From Alopecurus myosuroides (lineage: Eukaryota; Streptophyta; Magnoliopsida; Poales; Poaceae): a stretch of DNA of 64,000 bases. The stretch is from contig CM054061.1 in the NCBI GenBank assembly GCA_028641055.1, positions 55,036,081 to 55,100,080 of the forward strand, given 5' to 3'. How positions within the stretch are numbered: the stretch's first letter is position 1; every line of letters starts with the position of its first letter. A program made the position numbers and the translations under genes. Below the pieces are notes generated by a model. The model did not search any database. It was not told the DNA's origin and saw only the letters and a program-made list of their open reading frames with translations. Below, one piece after another: positions 1 through 11,639 of this stretch.

Positions 1-1
1 T

Positions 2-1470
2 GCGAAGAATTTACCTCCTATAAAAGAATTATGTAAGCCTATTCCTCATCCATCAACAGTTGAGGTACACTCTCTCCAATACTTTTATAATAGAGATATT
101 CCCTATTCCAAACCACCTTATAAATGCTTAGATGAATTTGATAATTACGTTATTAAGCAAGACAACTTTAATATGAGAGTGCAAAATCACGTTATGGAAA
201 ACTCTAGAGCTATTGATAATTTGCATGGTATTGTTGAGAGAACCTCTAATGATGTTAAAATGCTTGTTAAACATTTTCAAATGGTTCAAACTCAAATTGA
301 TCAACTTACTAAAGTGCAAAAAGACATGCTAGCTAATGCTTCTAGAGATAAACATGTTTGTGAAATAATTACTAGAAGTGGTATTTCTACTCAGGTCCCT
401 GTGTATCATGAAGGACATCCTAAAAGAATTGAACAAGATTCTCAGCAACCTAAAAACATTAGTTCTCCTTCTAAGAAAAAGAAGAAGAGACATACAAATG
501 TTGGAGAATCACCTGAACCTGCTAAAGATCCTAATAGTATATCTATTTTTGATGATTGAACTGAAAGTGGTAATGATAAAAGTGATGTGTCTTATAAAGA
601 AGAAATTGTAGCTAAACCTGAAAAGCAAACTAAAATCATGAAGTATACTAAGGAGGATTTCATTGCCAATAAACATGGTAAAGAAAGAGAGCCTTGGGTA
701 CAAAAATCAATGCATTTTCCTAATAAGAACCACAAATCTAAAGAAAAGAACATTATAATAAATTCTGTGAGTGGATGAAACCTTTGTTTTTGCAAATTCC
801 TTTGACTGGTGCTATTAAGTTGCCTCCTTATTCTAAATATCTGAAAGATATGGTCTCAAACAAAAGGAAAATTCCTAATGAGGAAATTTCTACTATGCTT
901 GCTAATTACTATTTTAATGGTAAGGTTCCAAAGAAGTTTGGAGACCCTGGTATTCCAACTATTCCGTGTTCCATTAAGAAAAATTATGTTAGAACTACTT
1001 CATGTGATTTGGTAGCTCGAGTTAGTGTTATGCATTTCTCTCTTTATAAGAGACTCTCTCCTGAAAAATTAATAGCTACTGATATATCTTTACAAATGGC
1101 TGATAAAACTGCTACTATTCCTGTTGGTATATGTGAGAATATTCTTGTTCAAGTTGCTACTAATTGTTTGATATTAGCTGACTTTGTTATGTTGGAAATG
1201 CCTGAAGACGATAATATGTCTATTATTCTTGGGAGACCTTTTCTTAATACTGCAGGGGCTGTTATTGATTGCAATCAAGGAAAAGTAACTTTTAATGTTA
1301 ATGCTAAAGAGCATATTGTTTATTTTCCCAAGAAGGTTGATATAAGATATGGTCTAAATTCAATTGAAAATATCGAGACCATCAAAATTGGAGAATTTTA
1401 TTGTCCTATTCCAGTACCACCAAAAACATATGAAAATTATTATGATTGGGACTATGTCTATCAAGGTTGA
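2..1470 (+). pseudogene. E1 gag-protease remnant
   Basis: The frame is open from base 2, stops at a TGA at 557-559 (codon that reads Asp-Asp-stop), continues in the same frame to a second TGA near 776, and then resumes in another frame at 775-1470. The first part is the lysine-rich C-terminal half of an Athila-type gag. The last 231 codons are a retropepsin-like aspartic protease: the flap-side motif I-I-L-G-R-P-F-L is intact, but the catalytic region reads D-L-V-A-R where the family, and element E2 in this window, has D-L-G-A-S. One frameshift, at least one nonsense codon and a changed active site make this non-functional. Confidence 0.8.
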
Positions 1471-1670
1471 GGTAACATAATTATTTGGTGTTGAGCAAAG
1501 TTTTCTTCATATGAAAATTGTTCTGGTAACAAGACTTGATCACCCTTGTTAACAAAATGGTTTTGAATGAAGAGGACAACATTTTCACTATGTTTTCACC
1601 TTCCCCATTATGTTTTCACCATGTTTACTTCTCTTATCACCTTGCTACTTTAGTATAATCATGTCTCCAT

Positions 1671-1733
1671 CATCCATACCCTTGTTTTCACCATCCATAC
1701 CCTTGTTTTCACCATCCATACTCTTGTTTTCAC
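1671..1733. repeat. Three 21-bp tandem repeats in E1
   Basis: Three head-to-tail copies of a 21-bp unit beginning CATCCATACCCTTG occur at 1671-1691, 1692-1712 and 1713-1733, with one base change in the last. Looser copies of the TTGTTTTCACCA core are scattered from about 1590 to 1820. The block lies between the protease remnant and the downstream ORF, where pol is missing. Confidence 0.85.
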
Positions 1734-2259
1734 AGTGATTTCTTTTCTTTTCGCCATGTTATGTTTGTTTTCACCAACCATAATTTTGTTTTCACCACTT
1801 CCATCTTTGTTTTCACTAGGTATTTACACATTAGAATGTTTTGGAACCTCTATAGTTCTGGTTTTGGTTTTGTTTTCCACCTTTTCATAATTGTTTTCCA
1901 GGTTTATAATTAATTATTAAATTTTGAAAAAACCTCGAAAATAAAGTTTCTCGCAAAATTCCCGAAAAATTATAATAAATTTTTACGTTAAAAATGAGGC
2001 AGATAGCCACCTGGGAGACCCCAGGGGGACCCACCAGTCAGGCACATCATAGGGTGGCGCAGCCTGCCCCTCGTGGCGCCAACACATGGTGTGGGGCCCC
2101 TAGCCCTCCACTTATTCTCTCCACTGCCAAAGTCTTCTCTCTCACCTCCCAAACTGAAAACATTTCCTAGAACCCGTGTTCTTGCTGTTCTTCCTCTGGA
2201 TTTTCGATCTACTTCTTCAGCCCATCATTTGTGCTGAAATTTGGTGTGTTTGATCTCCG

Positions 2260-2479
2260 GTATGTGACTCCTCCAATGATCCAAGTAGAATTTTATTTAG
2301 TGGAGTACTTCTTGAGTATTTTGGTACTGTAGGTGAAAGCTTATGTGAGTTTGCATGCTTTATTTGAGTGAAATAATTTAGTTTTGATGCACTTTTAGCT
2401 CTCCTATAAGTCTCTATAGTAGTTTCCACCTTATAGTTGCTTGAAATTAATTTTTGTGATGATTGTTGAAAATTTTCAG
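2260..2479 (+). other. Probable leader intron before E1 downstream ORF
   Basis: A GTATGTGA donor at 2260 and a TTTTCAG acceptor ending at 2479 bracket a T-rich stretch, and the downstream ATG (2482) follows two bases later. A GC-rich leader (about 1990-2259) precedes it. The layout suggests that the downstream ORF was translated from a spliced subgenomic RNA. This is inferred from splice-site shape only. Confidence 0.5.
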
Positions 2480-2481
2480 AG

Positions 2482-3587
2482 ATGGATAGCCATAATTTTG
2501 GAGAGATATTTAGGAGTGATGCTCCTATGAGAACAAGACCCTCACGTTCATCCACTTTAGTGAGGCCGTCATATAATCAAGACCTTATTCCACCTGATAT
2601 CGATGATGCGGGAGGTGATGGTATCGCTAATCCCTCTAGGCTTCCTTGTTTTACATTTTTTAAGGAGTGCAAGTCTGTTAGATGACTTTTTGCTGCTTAT
2701 TGAAAGAGTTGGTTTAACCAGCTACATGAAGGATGAAAGTCTTCAGTATGTCACTCTCACAAAACATTTTGTTGAGAGTTTTAAATTTCAGAACACACAT
2801 TTTGGTCCTATTGTTGCTTTCAAGTTATATAGTAGTCCTTTTTCTTTGCACTTGGATACTTTTTGTGCCATTATAGGTATCAACGCTTCCGGGAAAGTGT
2901 GCAGGATTCAGGATAAACCCGTAGATCTCATGGCGCTCTACCGAGAAATCACCAATGATGATGGTCGTTCATCCTAGGGTGGGAAGATAAGGAACATTCA
3001 ACTTCTTGCCCTTAGATATTTCACTTATTATCTTGCTACTAGTATCCTTGGTAGGGAGAACACTAGCAAAATTTCTAGTTATCACCTTGCTTTCATTGAT
3101 GATGCGCTTAATAGTAGCACGAAGTATAACCTTGGTGCACTAGCCTTGCTTCTAAGGGTCCTATTTTTGGGGCATTATTGCTACACGTATAGCAAATGCT
3201 TTAGATGTTTCTATTGCTCCTGATTATGAATTAATTGCTCCCCATAGACTCAACCTTGTTTCCATCAAGGCTCATCATTTTATCACTACTGACTCTACTG
3301 CTGATCATTTAGTATATAGAGTTTTATTTATGGATGAAGATGAGCGGAAAGTTATTTTGCCGCAGCCCGTTTTGTTCAAAGTTGACAGGTCACCATGGTC
3401 GTGCTCCAAGGAGAAGATAGACGAGCATCTAAGCACGATGGAGTTTTACGGGCAGCAGGAGAGGCGAGATGTGCCTTCTAATGACCACACCACGCAGTAC
3501 GTCGGAGCGTCCTCAAGCACATATCAGGAGGAAGGTTCCTCCTCGGCATACTATGGGGGCGCCGCCCCATGGTCCCCTTGGGGATGA
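2482..3587 (+). pseudogene. E1 ATHILA-type downstream ORF, degenerate
   Basis: The ATG at 2482 opens a frame that shifts near 2640, meets a TAG at about 2975-2977, and after another shift continues at 3330-3587 to a glycine-rich end. The conceptual protein matches what I know of the ORF found downstream of pol in grass Athila-like elements: a globular middle part followed by a low-complexity Ser/Gly/Tyr tail. It has been called envelope-like by position, but I see no signal peptide or membrane segment. At least two frameshifts and one nonsense codon show it is dead. Confidence 0.7.
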
Positions 3588-4640
3588 TCTCCACTTAGGC
3601 CAAAAGCCTAAGCTTGGGGGAGGTATACCGACATCACACTCATTTATATATCATGTTCAGTCGGTTCTTTGTATATCCACAATTTCGTTTTTTTGTTTTC
3701 TTCCGCTTCTTTCGTTTCTCTTTGTTTTATTGCTTTATTCTTGTTTTCCAAAACACAAAAAGACGAAAAATATTTTTGTTGTTTATTTTTGTTTGCTTCT
3801 TTAGTTCATTTTGTTGGTTTGTTTTCTTTTCTCGTTTCGGTTTAGTATTCAAAAATCCAAAAATATTTTGCTTTGTTTGCTTGTTCTTTTTGTTCTTGTT
3901 TTAATTCGAAAACCCAAAAATATTTGTTGTTCTTCTTTGGTTTTGTAAAGTTTGTTGCAGAGTTGACCGTACCTCCGTATCTCCATTGGAGCTTGATTAT
4001 CATTCTATATTATTCGATCCACACAAGTGAAGAGCAGTAATGATGATTTACGACAATCCAAATTGTGGTGAGAGGCTGGTATGAACTCTATTTGTTTTAT
4101 TTTTGTACATATACTCATCGTCTGAACATTCTTAGTCTGTTCATGTAAGGTATATGTTAATTAATTGACGCTTCGTAGTTCGTGCTCTCACGTGTTAGTT
4201 CCAACTTATTAATATAAGATAGCATGTTGTATGGATGTTTGCTTGCATTCTTTTATTCATGGAAGAGTATGACATTGTGGTATCTCCCTCTGTTTGTTTT
4301 GCTTCAATCGACTTGGCACATGCTCGCGCATGCATAAGACTGAATACAAAAATTCACTTAAGCCTCGATGATTTATTTTGCCTCGGACTATTTGTATCAC
4401 TTTTATGGCCCTGTTAATTTTTTTTGTCGCAAGCATGATTATAACAGCTATTGCTCTCTTGATTCTTGCTCCCCGTCCATTGATAGCCTTCACCTGTACT
4501 GAGTGTGAGCTCTACTCGTGCAATCCAACTCCCAAAACCAAAGTATTCCAAATGTGTCCACCATACCTACCTATATACGTGGTAATTAACCGCCACTCCA
4601 AGTAAATTGCTCATGTGCTACCTTTAAAACCTTCTAAAAA
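3588..4640 (+). other. E1 3' non-coding region, first part
   Basis: T-rich non-coding DNA with homopolymer-broken tracts (3650-3930). The motif AAGCTTGGGGGAGG near 3610 resembles a polypurine tract but is not followed by an LTR start. No gene is seen here. Confidence 0.6.
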
Positions 4641-6676
4641 TCTATAATAACTATAAAGTTCATCCCCACTAAGTGCTTTGAATATTTGCAAGCTTGACAT
4701 GCAAAGCATCCACGTCATCCTCTTTTCTAGCCATCGGTGCGACTATGGTGGAATCGTTCATTCTATCGCGAGGTTACCGTTTGTGCTGGGAAATAGAAAG
4801 GCACCGTGCTGAGGGCCCCCGGTTTGCAATCAATGGAATTTCCACTTTCAACTGGTGCTTCAGCTTCCTATTCCACCTTTGCCCGTTCGCATCCTACCTT
4901 CAATATCCTTGCCGTTGCGTCTTTTATATACTCCAGCGACTGGAGTACATGGCCAACAAATGAGAGTGGGCGCTCGGGAGTAACCGGTCGCTGGAGCTGC
5001 TGCACGCCGGATCGCCCACCACGCCCGAGCCACTCAGGGTAGAGCTCACCAGCTGACTACGCAGACGGGACACGGGAGGAGACGACTCCGTGGCGCTGGT
5101 GGCCGGGATATCCGGGGCCGTCCTCCACAAGGCCGACAACAACTCATGGGCTCCGCCCCGGCTGTCTCCTCTCGCGTGCTCGCCGGCCGCCGCCCGGACG
5201 CGACAGCGCAGGTCCGGCCCGGTCCATTTGAATCTTTGTCTCTGGTAGCCAGGAGATTCGGTGCCCTCCTCCACAAGGCCGGCAGCAGAGTATAGGCTCT
5301 ATCCCGGCCATCTCCTCCGACGTGCTCGTCGATGCCCCACTGGACGCGACACCCCATCTCCGGCCCCGGTCGATTCTCTCGCTTCCACCCATACTACACT
5401 GATGGATAGCGGCGACCTTCACCGTCACGCTTGGAAACTTGGATGGTGCTGCTCAGACCGGATAGGCATATAAGAATCTCCAACTACTCAGCTGTTAGAG
5501 TAGTGGACAGATCGGTGGACATTCTCCCAGCACTACCAGACCGCTGCGCCGCCTTTGACTTTGGGCGTCAGCTCTCGCCTCCTGCACATATTCCCTCGCG
5601 CTGAACCGCTGCTTCAACACCTTTTTTTTTTCTAGGTCTGTGTCTCTCTAATTCTCTGTTTGATTTAGCTGTTGCACATCACGCGTATGATGAGTTTATA
5701 ATCTTGCACATTCGATTATTCCCTAGATCGTTCCCTAAAGCATACAGCTAGCTCATGAGCTCTCTAATCCGTGCGCTAATAGCCAATATATGCAGAGTTG
5801 TGGACACAAACAAATGCAGTAATGCCAAGTTTGGATGGTCTGTCAGTTTCAAAATCGCATTCACCTTTGGTTTATGTTAATCTTATGTAATCAAGGTTTT
5901 TATGTTATTTGGTAGCCTCAAGATAAAAATGAGGTAACATCTTGAGATCATGTTTAGGAGATTTACCACTAAAGGCTTTGGCACAGTTTATCGGGTAATA
6001 AGTTGCCATCTAATGTATTAAGCACTTTCTGGATTAGTTCTATTAATTGTGATATTTTTTTTATGCTCCCAGTTGATTCAGTATTCATGTATTTGTTGTA
6101 GACTATATCGTGAATCATTCATGTTTCCAGCCAGTTGCTGCAAGCAAAACTGGTGGCATGCCAATACCACCGGTGTACATCACTGATAAGTCCGAATCAT
6201 TTTTGTAGTAGTTAATACACCAGATTTAGCCATTGCATAGATGATTCAATTTGATATACCAATGTGATGGCGTTACTTGGGGGCCATTGAATCAACGGGA
6301 AGATGTTATAGATTACGGATCTACAAGATGACTTCCTAGAACTTCTCAAACTGTCACTATGAAGACTATCTCTCAAAAAAAAAGGGAATATGATGTTCTT
6401 GCTTCTCATAAAAGGTATACGAATGGAATCGTATCTACCCATGATTTTCCTTCCTTTGTCTGATATTCAGTTCATAAGAAATTGTCAGTCCACAAGCATC
6501 TTTACTATAAAATGATTTCCACAGCACAATATGTCATATGGTTTTGAGATTCACCTTAATTAATGGATTCATTGCTACGCATGATATGTGAATGAGCATT
6601 ATTTCAATAGGTTCATGCTTCTGGATACATGAAAATCATCTCTAATTCCCGTGGCAACGCGCGTGGAATCAACTAG
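4641..6676 (+). mobile_element. Helitron, non-autonomous, inside E1
   Basis: The 5' end TCTATAATAACTATAAAG begins at 4641 after host A. The 3' end is CTAG (6673-6676) followed by host T, with an imperfect GC-rich hairpin (about 6649-6668) eight bases before it, in the form known for grass Helitrons (CCCGTGGCAACGCG...). Insertion between A and T without target duplication is shown directly: joining 4640 to 6677 rebuilds the sequence present uninterrupted in E3 near 26577-26600 and in E2 (reverse strand) near 12645-12665. No Rep/helicase gene is present. The interior includes a GC-rich 0.8 kb block unlike its AT-rich surroundings, probably captured host DNA. Confidence 0.85.
5098..5350. repeat. 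Diverged 107-bp direct duplication inside Helitron
   Basis: Units at 5098-5204 and 5244-5350 align along their whole length, sharing CCTCCACAAGGCCG and the closing GGACGCGAC, with many substitutions between them. They lie in the GC-rich captured-looking part of the Helitron. Reading frames through both units exist on the - strand and give a repeated Cys-Cys-Arg-Pro-Cys-Gly-Gly motif, but I do not recognise the source. Confidence 0.7.
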
Positions 6677-7583
6677 TTATTGTTGTTTTGTGCCCCTGTT
6701 TTAGATCATGAGGACGTAAATAGAGAATCTGTATCTCACTTGTTGATTGGATTTCACACCCCGGACTAGTGGCTTCATCCTCTTATCCAACTGATAGAAG
6801 AGCTGGCAGCGGGGTGCCCAGCCTCAAATTAATACAACAAATTCTCTTCACTATTTTTGCCCCTGATTTATTAGTCAAAGCATAATTGTGTAAACAAAAG
6901 AGAAACAGGGATGGACTTCTACACCAGTTGTGTCCCTCAAATGGGAGCCGCTCTTGTGAAGTCTAGTTGGCTTGTGATATACTGTATTTTCTATTTACCA
7001 TTAGTTGACATAAACATACACCTCCCTAAAAAATATTTTATACCTCTGTTTAATAAAATAAAAGCTCTAGCACATGAGTGATCCATGATTCCCTCTACGA
7101 AGGGCCTTTATTTTAATTTTATGTTGATTCTTCACCTTCTCACTTTATGCACCTTCTTGAGAGAAATGGTTGTTATTCTTAGTGAAATGTGCTTGTCCCA
7201 GAACACGGTTCATAGTGGTGTAACTTGATGCTTGTATCTTTGATATCTTTATTTGTAGTCTTCATTTGAACTCTAGAGGTACCCTAGCATTTATGTTTTG
7301 CTCCATTATTTAGGTAAAGTGAGTACACTTTATCATACCCTATTATGAGCATTGCAATCCTCCAGATTGATATACTTCATGTTGTCTATTATTAGTTTGT
7401 TGGCATCTTTTCATGGTTTGCATAACTGTTGGGTGACTTTTATTTTCCATACATCTTATTATGAATTTCCTCGGCACTTGATCATGTAGTGAGTATTTTA
7501 CATCATATGAAACAAATATGTTTGTAAAAGTCTTTTATCGCACTCAGTTGTCACTGTATTGCTTGAGGACAAGCAATAAGCTA
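6677..7583 (+). other. E1 3' non-coding region, second part (block shared with E2 and E3)
   Basis: After the Helitron, E1 continues with a block (about 6700-7140) that is recognisably homologous to 26620-27120 in E3 and, in reverse orientation, to 12130-12625 in E2. It contains no intact gene. Confidence 0.75.
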
Positions 7584-7596
7584 AGCTTGGGGGAGT
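7584..7596 (+). promoter_or_regulatory. E1 polypurine tract
   Basis: AAGCTTGGGGGAG followed by T lies directly against the TG that opens the 3' LTR. In this superfamily the tract primes plus-strand DNA synthesis. Confidence 0.8.
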
Positions 7597-8971
7597 TGAT
7601 ACGTCCAAAACGTACCTCCTTTTCTGAACACTTTTCTTATTGTTTTCCTCTAAACTTGTGAGTTTTGGATACCACTAACACGGACTAACGGTGTTTTTAG
7701 CAGAATAACCTTGGTGTCTCGTTTTTGTGCAGAAAAATCAACTTTCGGGAAATTGCCTAGAAAAGACCCCATTGGTCCTAAAACACCAGAAGACCTCGGA
7801 AGCCATAAGGAGGCCAGGAGAGGGGCCACACCATCCCCTGGCCGCGCCGACAGGTGGTGTGGTCCACTCCCTCACCTCCTCAGACTCCCCTTTCGACTAC
7901 ATATGCACCGTAAACCTAAAACGCTAGGGGGGTCGTCATATTGCACAGAAACACAACAGAGCGCCACCGCCACCCTAAAACTCAATTCGGGGATTAGAAG
8001 TTCCTGTTCTGGCACCCTGCCTGTTCGGGGATTCGAAGGAGATCATCGCCATCGACACCGCCACTCCATCTCCATCAACCATCCATGGTTTCCCCGTCCA
8101 TGAGTTAGTAAACCCCGCTGTAGGCTGAGAGGAATGAAAGGGATTGGATGAGATTGATCATGTAATAATGCCAGATTGTTAGGGCATAGTGCCTAGTATC
8201 CATTGTTAGTGTTTTCTACCGTTGTTGCAACTTGTTATTCTTAATTCTTGTCACTAGGGCCCGAGTGCCATGATTTCAGATCTGAACATGTTGTTGTTTC
8301 ATGAGTATAATTATGTTTCTTGATCATACCTGCAAATTGTTTACACATATTGTTGTACGGAACACGAGGCCCCAAAGTGAGAGAAATTGGAACAACCGGA
8401 GAGGATGGCTGTGATGTGAGGATCACATGTGTTCACGGAGTGTTAATGCTTTGCTCCGGTGCTTTATTAAAAGGAGCACCTTAATTACCAGTAGTTTCCC
8501 TAGAGGCCCCGTTGCCACGGGCTGGTAGGACAAAAGATGGTGTGCAAGTTTCTCATTGCGAGCACGTATGACTATATTGAAACACATGCTTATGGTTTTC
8601 CTAAATGTTAGTTGCTTTATTATTATTATTATCTGCAATGCCCATGTTATTATTATTACATGACTCTTCTTATCCATGCAATGCCCGTCCATCCATTCCC
8701 TCTATGCCAACGGAACTCTCATCCTGCTGTTTTCCGCGATTGCTACTGTTGTTACTATTTTACCACTTGTGTTATTTTATTTCTAATTCTGCTATAAAAC
8801 TGTTACCACTGATAAATTGTTGCGAGCAAGTCTACTTTCACATGCAGCTAAATTGAAAACTCAGCCGTTAAGGCTAATAAATATTCTTTGGCTCCCCTTG
8901 TGTCGAATCAATAAATTTGGGTTTTACTTCCCTCGAAGACTGTTGCGATCCCCTATACTTGTGGGTCATCA
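7597..8971 (+). repeat. E1 3' LTR
   Basis: The LTR runs from TGATACGTCC at 7597 to GGGTCATCA at 8971 (1375 bp, TG...CA ends). It is bounded on the left by the polypurine tract and on the right by resumed Copia pol codons. Its partner LTR is outside the window, so its age cannot be estimated. Confidence 0.85.
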
Positions 8972-9082
8972 GTCAACACTAAAGATCAACTCGTTGACAT
9001 CCTCACAAAGCCCCTAGATGAGAAGAGATTCAAGTAATTGAGGAGTGAGCTCAATGTCGTATGTACAAGCAATTCTAGTTGA
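8972..9082 (+). pseudogene. C1 pol C-terminal end
   Basis: Thirty-six codons match the extreme C-terminus of Copia pol after the RNase H domain: the motif T-K-D-Q-L-V-D-I-L-T-K-P-L-D-E aligns with [15 protein letters not shown] at the end of the C2 pol. A TAA at 9035-9037 interrupts the frame, which otherwise ends at TGA 9080-9082. The rest of pol lies beyond E1, outside the window. Confidence 0.85.
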
Positions 9083-10051
9083 TTGGAAATCTTGCATACA
9101 CACCTCTACTAGACTCGTATTTGGTCCTTTGATGTACACATAGACATAGGGGGAGTGTAGCTCAATTAATGAGTCAACACTACTCCTACAATGCATAAAT
9201 AAACTAATCATGCATAATGGTCATTTCAATGACACAATGTGCTTCAACGATGAGTTTCAACAATGCACCCAAGATATACTCATACATTGTGGCTAAGTCC
9301 ACCGCCCCAATAAAAGATTCGAGTTTTTAATGGTTTATACTGACAAGAAATTTGGTGTTCACCTCATATGCAAACTCGTTCTTCATATTCCATACTACAT
9401 CCAATGTTGCTTTTTGAAAATTTTCATTGTTTCTTTTCAATTGTATGTGTAAGGAAATTATCTCATCTCACTATAGTGCATATCACATCAAACATGTGCA
9501 CATGGTCAAGTGAAAAGATTTCAAAACAATGAAATAAAACTTGTTAGGATAAAATTTACATTTGCAACGATTTTTTTTAAAAGAGGGAAAACGAGCGTAA
9601 ATGAGGTTTTGCAGAAAAACAAGCCTGGACGTCGGCCGTCTGCCTCGGGTGCCCACCCGGTCTTCGCTCTCGCTCGTGCCGTCCCTAGGCCGGGGCGCTC
9701 GGATGCCCACCCGGCCTCCGCCTTCGCCCGCGCCGGCCCTAGGCCGGGTCTCAGGTCGGAGCGCTCGGGAGGGTGCCCGGCCTCCCTGCTCGCTCGAGCC
9801 GGCCGGCCCCTTAGGCCGGGCGTCCTGGGGGTTTCTAACTCGGGTTGGGGGGAAAATTTTCCGTAACCCCCTCTTCCACCCCTCCCCACACAGCCACCAT
9901 TGGAGGGCTCCTCCAAGCTCTCCTCTCCCCATCTCCCCTCACATCCTAGCCCCTCCCTCCCACCCATAACCCACATATCTGCAAGCCCTCACTCTTCTCC
10001 ACCATCTCCTCCACGTGGAATCTCCTTTAGTGTTTTCTTGGGAGAGATCCT
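9083..10051 (+). other. C1 spacer between pol and third gene
   Basis: This non-coding spacer contains a polypurine-like tract ACATAGGGGGAGTG (9145-9157), which aligns with the matching tract in C2 (46064-46072), a GC-rich quasi-repeat array (9626-9830), and a pyrimidine-rich stretch resembling a 5' leader (9860-10040). E2 inserted at its right end, after ATCCT. Confidence 0.7.
9626..9830. repeat. GC-rich quasi-repeat array in C1 spacer
   Basis: The repeated core is a variant of CCTAGGCCGGG with GTGCCCACCCGG neighbours, at least three times. The inverse complement of the same core (CCCGGCCTAAGG) recurs in the C1 LTR at about 29345-29420. It corresponds by position to the CCGGAGGCTCCGG array in the C2 spacer. 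Confidence 0.65.
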
Positions 10052-11626
10052 TGATGACTCACGTTGGTAGACCCCAAGTGCAAGGTGTGAAGAGTGCAGT
10101 AGCAAGTTTTTCCTCAGAAAAGAAACCAAGGTTGAATCGACCAGTAGGAGGACAAGCAATCTCTCAAGGTTGATGGAGCTGAGGTGGTAGGGCGCACTAC
10201 CGGTTCAACAGCGACGTGGAACCTACACAACACAATCAAATTACTTTTCCCCAACGTAGCAGTGAGGTTGTCAATCTCACCATTTTTGCTGAACACAAAG
10301 AGATTAAATGTATGTGTGGTAAACAGTAGGAACAATATGAAAGCAGTAGGTGATTTATCAGAATGAGGAAAAAGGACCGGGGTCCACAGTTCACTAGTGG
10401 TGTCTCTCTATGAAAGATAAATAACATGTGTGGTGAACAAACTACAGCTGGAAATTGACAGAAATGAAGGCTGCACCGTAGTGTATATGCAAGACATAAA
10501 GATTACTATGTGATTCATGCGGGCATTACAACAAGATATATAGACCGTTATCCAACTGCATCTATGACTAATAATCCAACCTCCGAATATCATCCGAACA
10601 AACATTGGGTATTAAGTTGCAAGCAACAGATAATTGCATTAAGCAAATTGTGTAATGTAAACAGTAACATCATCCTTAGACAAAGCATTGTTGTTTTCTC
10701 CCTAATGGCAACGACACATCCTCCATCCGTCACGTTTCTGTCACTCGAGCACAGATGCAAAGGAGGCATGAACCCACAATCGAGCATAAATACCCCCTCT
10801 TGGAGTTACTAGCATCTAGTTGGCCAGAGCATCTACTAACAACGGAGAGCATGCAATATCATAAATAACATATGCATGAAGATAATATGATAGATTGATA
10901 ATCAAAAGACATAACATTCAACATTCATCAGATCCTAGCAAACACAACATGTAGCATTACATAAAGATGATCTTGATCATGTTAGGCAGCTCACAAGATC
11001 TAAACATGAGGTACAAAGTGGAGAGAACAACCATCTAGCTACTTCTATGGACATAGTCCAGGGATGAACTAGTCACTCATCACTTCGGAGGAGGGAATGG
11101 TGGTGTAGACCCCTCGGGTGATGAATTTCCCCCCCGACAGAGCGCCGGGGAGAGCTCGAGAATCCTCCCGGTCTCGGGATGACGATGATGGTGGCCTCGG
11201 GAGTTTTTCGGGGAAAAGTGGGATATATTTAGGGTTTACGCCTCGGGGCAATAAATAGGCGAAAGGGCAGAGGTGGTGGAGGCCTAGGGGGGCCACACCA
11301 ACCCCTGGCGCGACCAAGGGGTGATCGCGCCACCCTATGGTGTGGGCCCCCTGAGGCCCCCCTCCGGGTCTCTTCGGGACTCTGTGGAACCTCCGGGATT
11401 TCTAAGACTTCCGGGCTTTGAATTTTTCAATTCCGAGAATATCTCCAGAACAACTTTTCTGAAACTAAAAACAGTAGAAAACAGGGAACTAGCTCTGTGG
11501 CATCTTGTAAATAGGTTAGTCCGGAAAATCGATAAAAATGAATTAAAGTTTGTAGCAAACATGTGGGAAAGAACATGAAAACAATCATGGAACATCAGAA
11601 ATTAGGGATACGTTTACGACGTATCA
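10052..11626 (-). repeat. E2 3' LTR
   Basis: 1575 bp, reading on the - strand from TGATACGTCG (at 11626) to GAGTCATCA (at 10052). It is matched along its length by 19885-21457. The sequence just upstream on the - strand (about 11627-11640) is AAGCTTTGGGATGT, a weak polypurine tract. Confidence 0.93.
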
Positions 11627-11639
11627 ACATCCCAAAGCT

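Larger units (their letters stand above)
1..8971 (+). mobile_element. E1: Ty3/gypsy Athila-like LTR retrotransposon, 5' end outside window
   Basis: An LTR retrotransposon whose 5' LTR and start of gag lie left of the window. In order it shows a gag-protease remnant (2-1470), a GC-rich leader with a probable intron (2260-2479), a degenerate ATHILA-type downstream ORF (2482-3587), about 4 kb of non-coding 3' region with a Helitron inside it, a polypurine tract (7584-7596) and the 3' LTR (7597-8971). Reverse transcriptase, RNase H and integrase would be expected between protease and the downstream ORF but are missing, so the copy is non-autonomous. It inserted into the 3' part of the pol gene of Copia element C1, whose codons resume at 8972. 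The expected 5-bp TSD would be GTCAA, which cannot be checked because the left end is absent. Confidence 0.85.

Noticed and set aside
3605..3622. AAGCTTGGGGGAGG as a polypurine tract marking an LTR
   Set aside because: It is followed by GTATACC rather than a TG LTR start, and the real LTR begins at 7597 after a better tract.
9156..10051. TG after a polypurine tract at 9145-9157 taken as the start of a C1 LTR
   Set aside because: The same tract occurs in C2 at 46064-46072 between pol and the third gene, far from either LTR, and the true C1 LTR start is at 29061.
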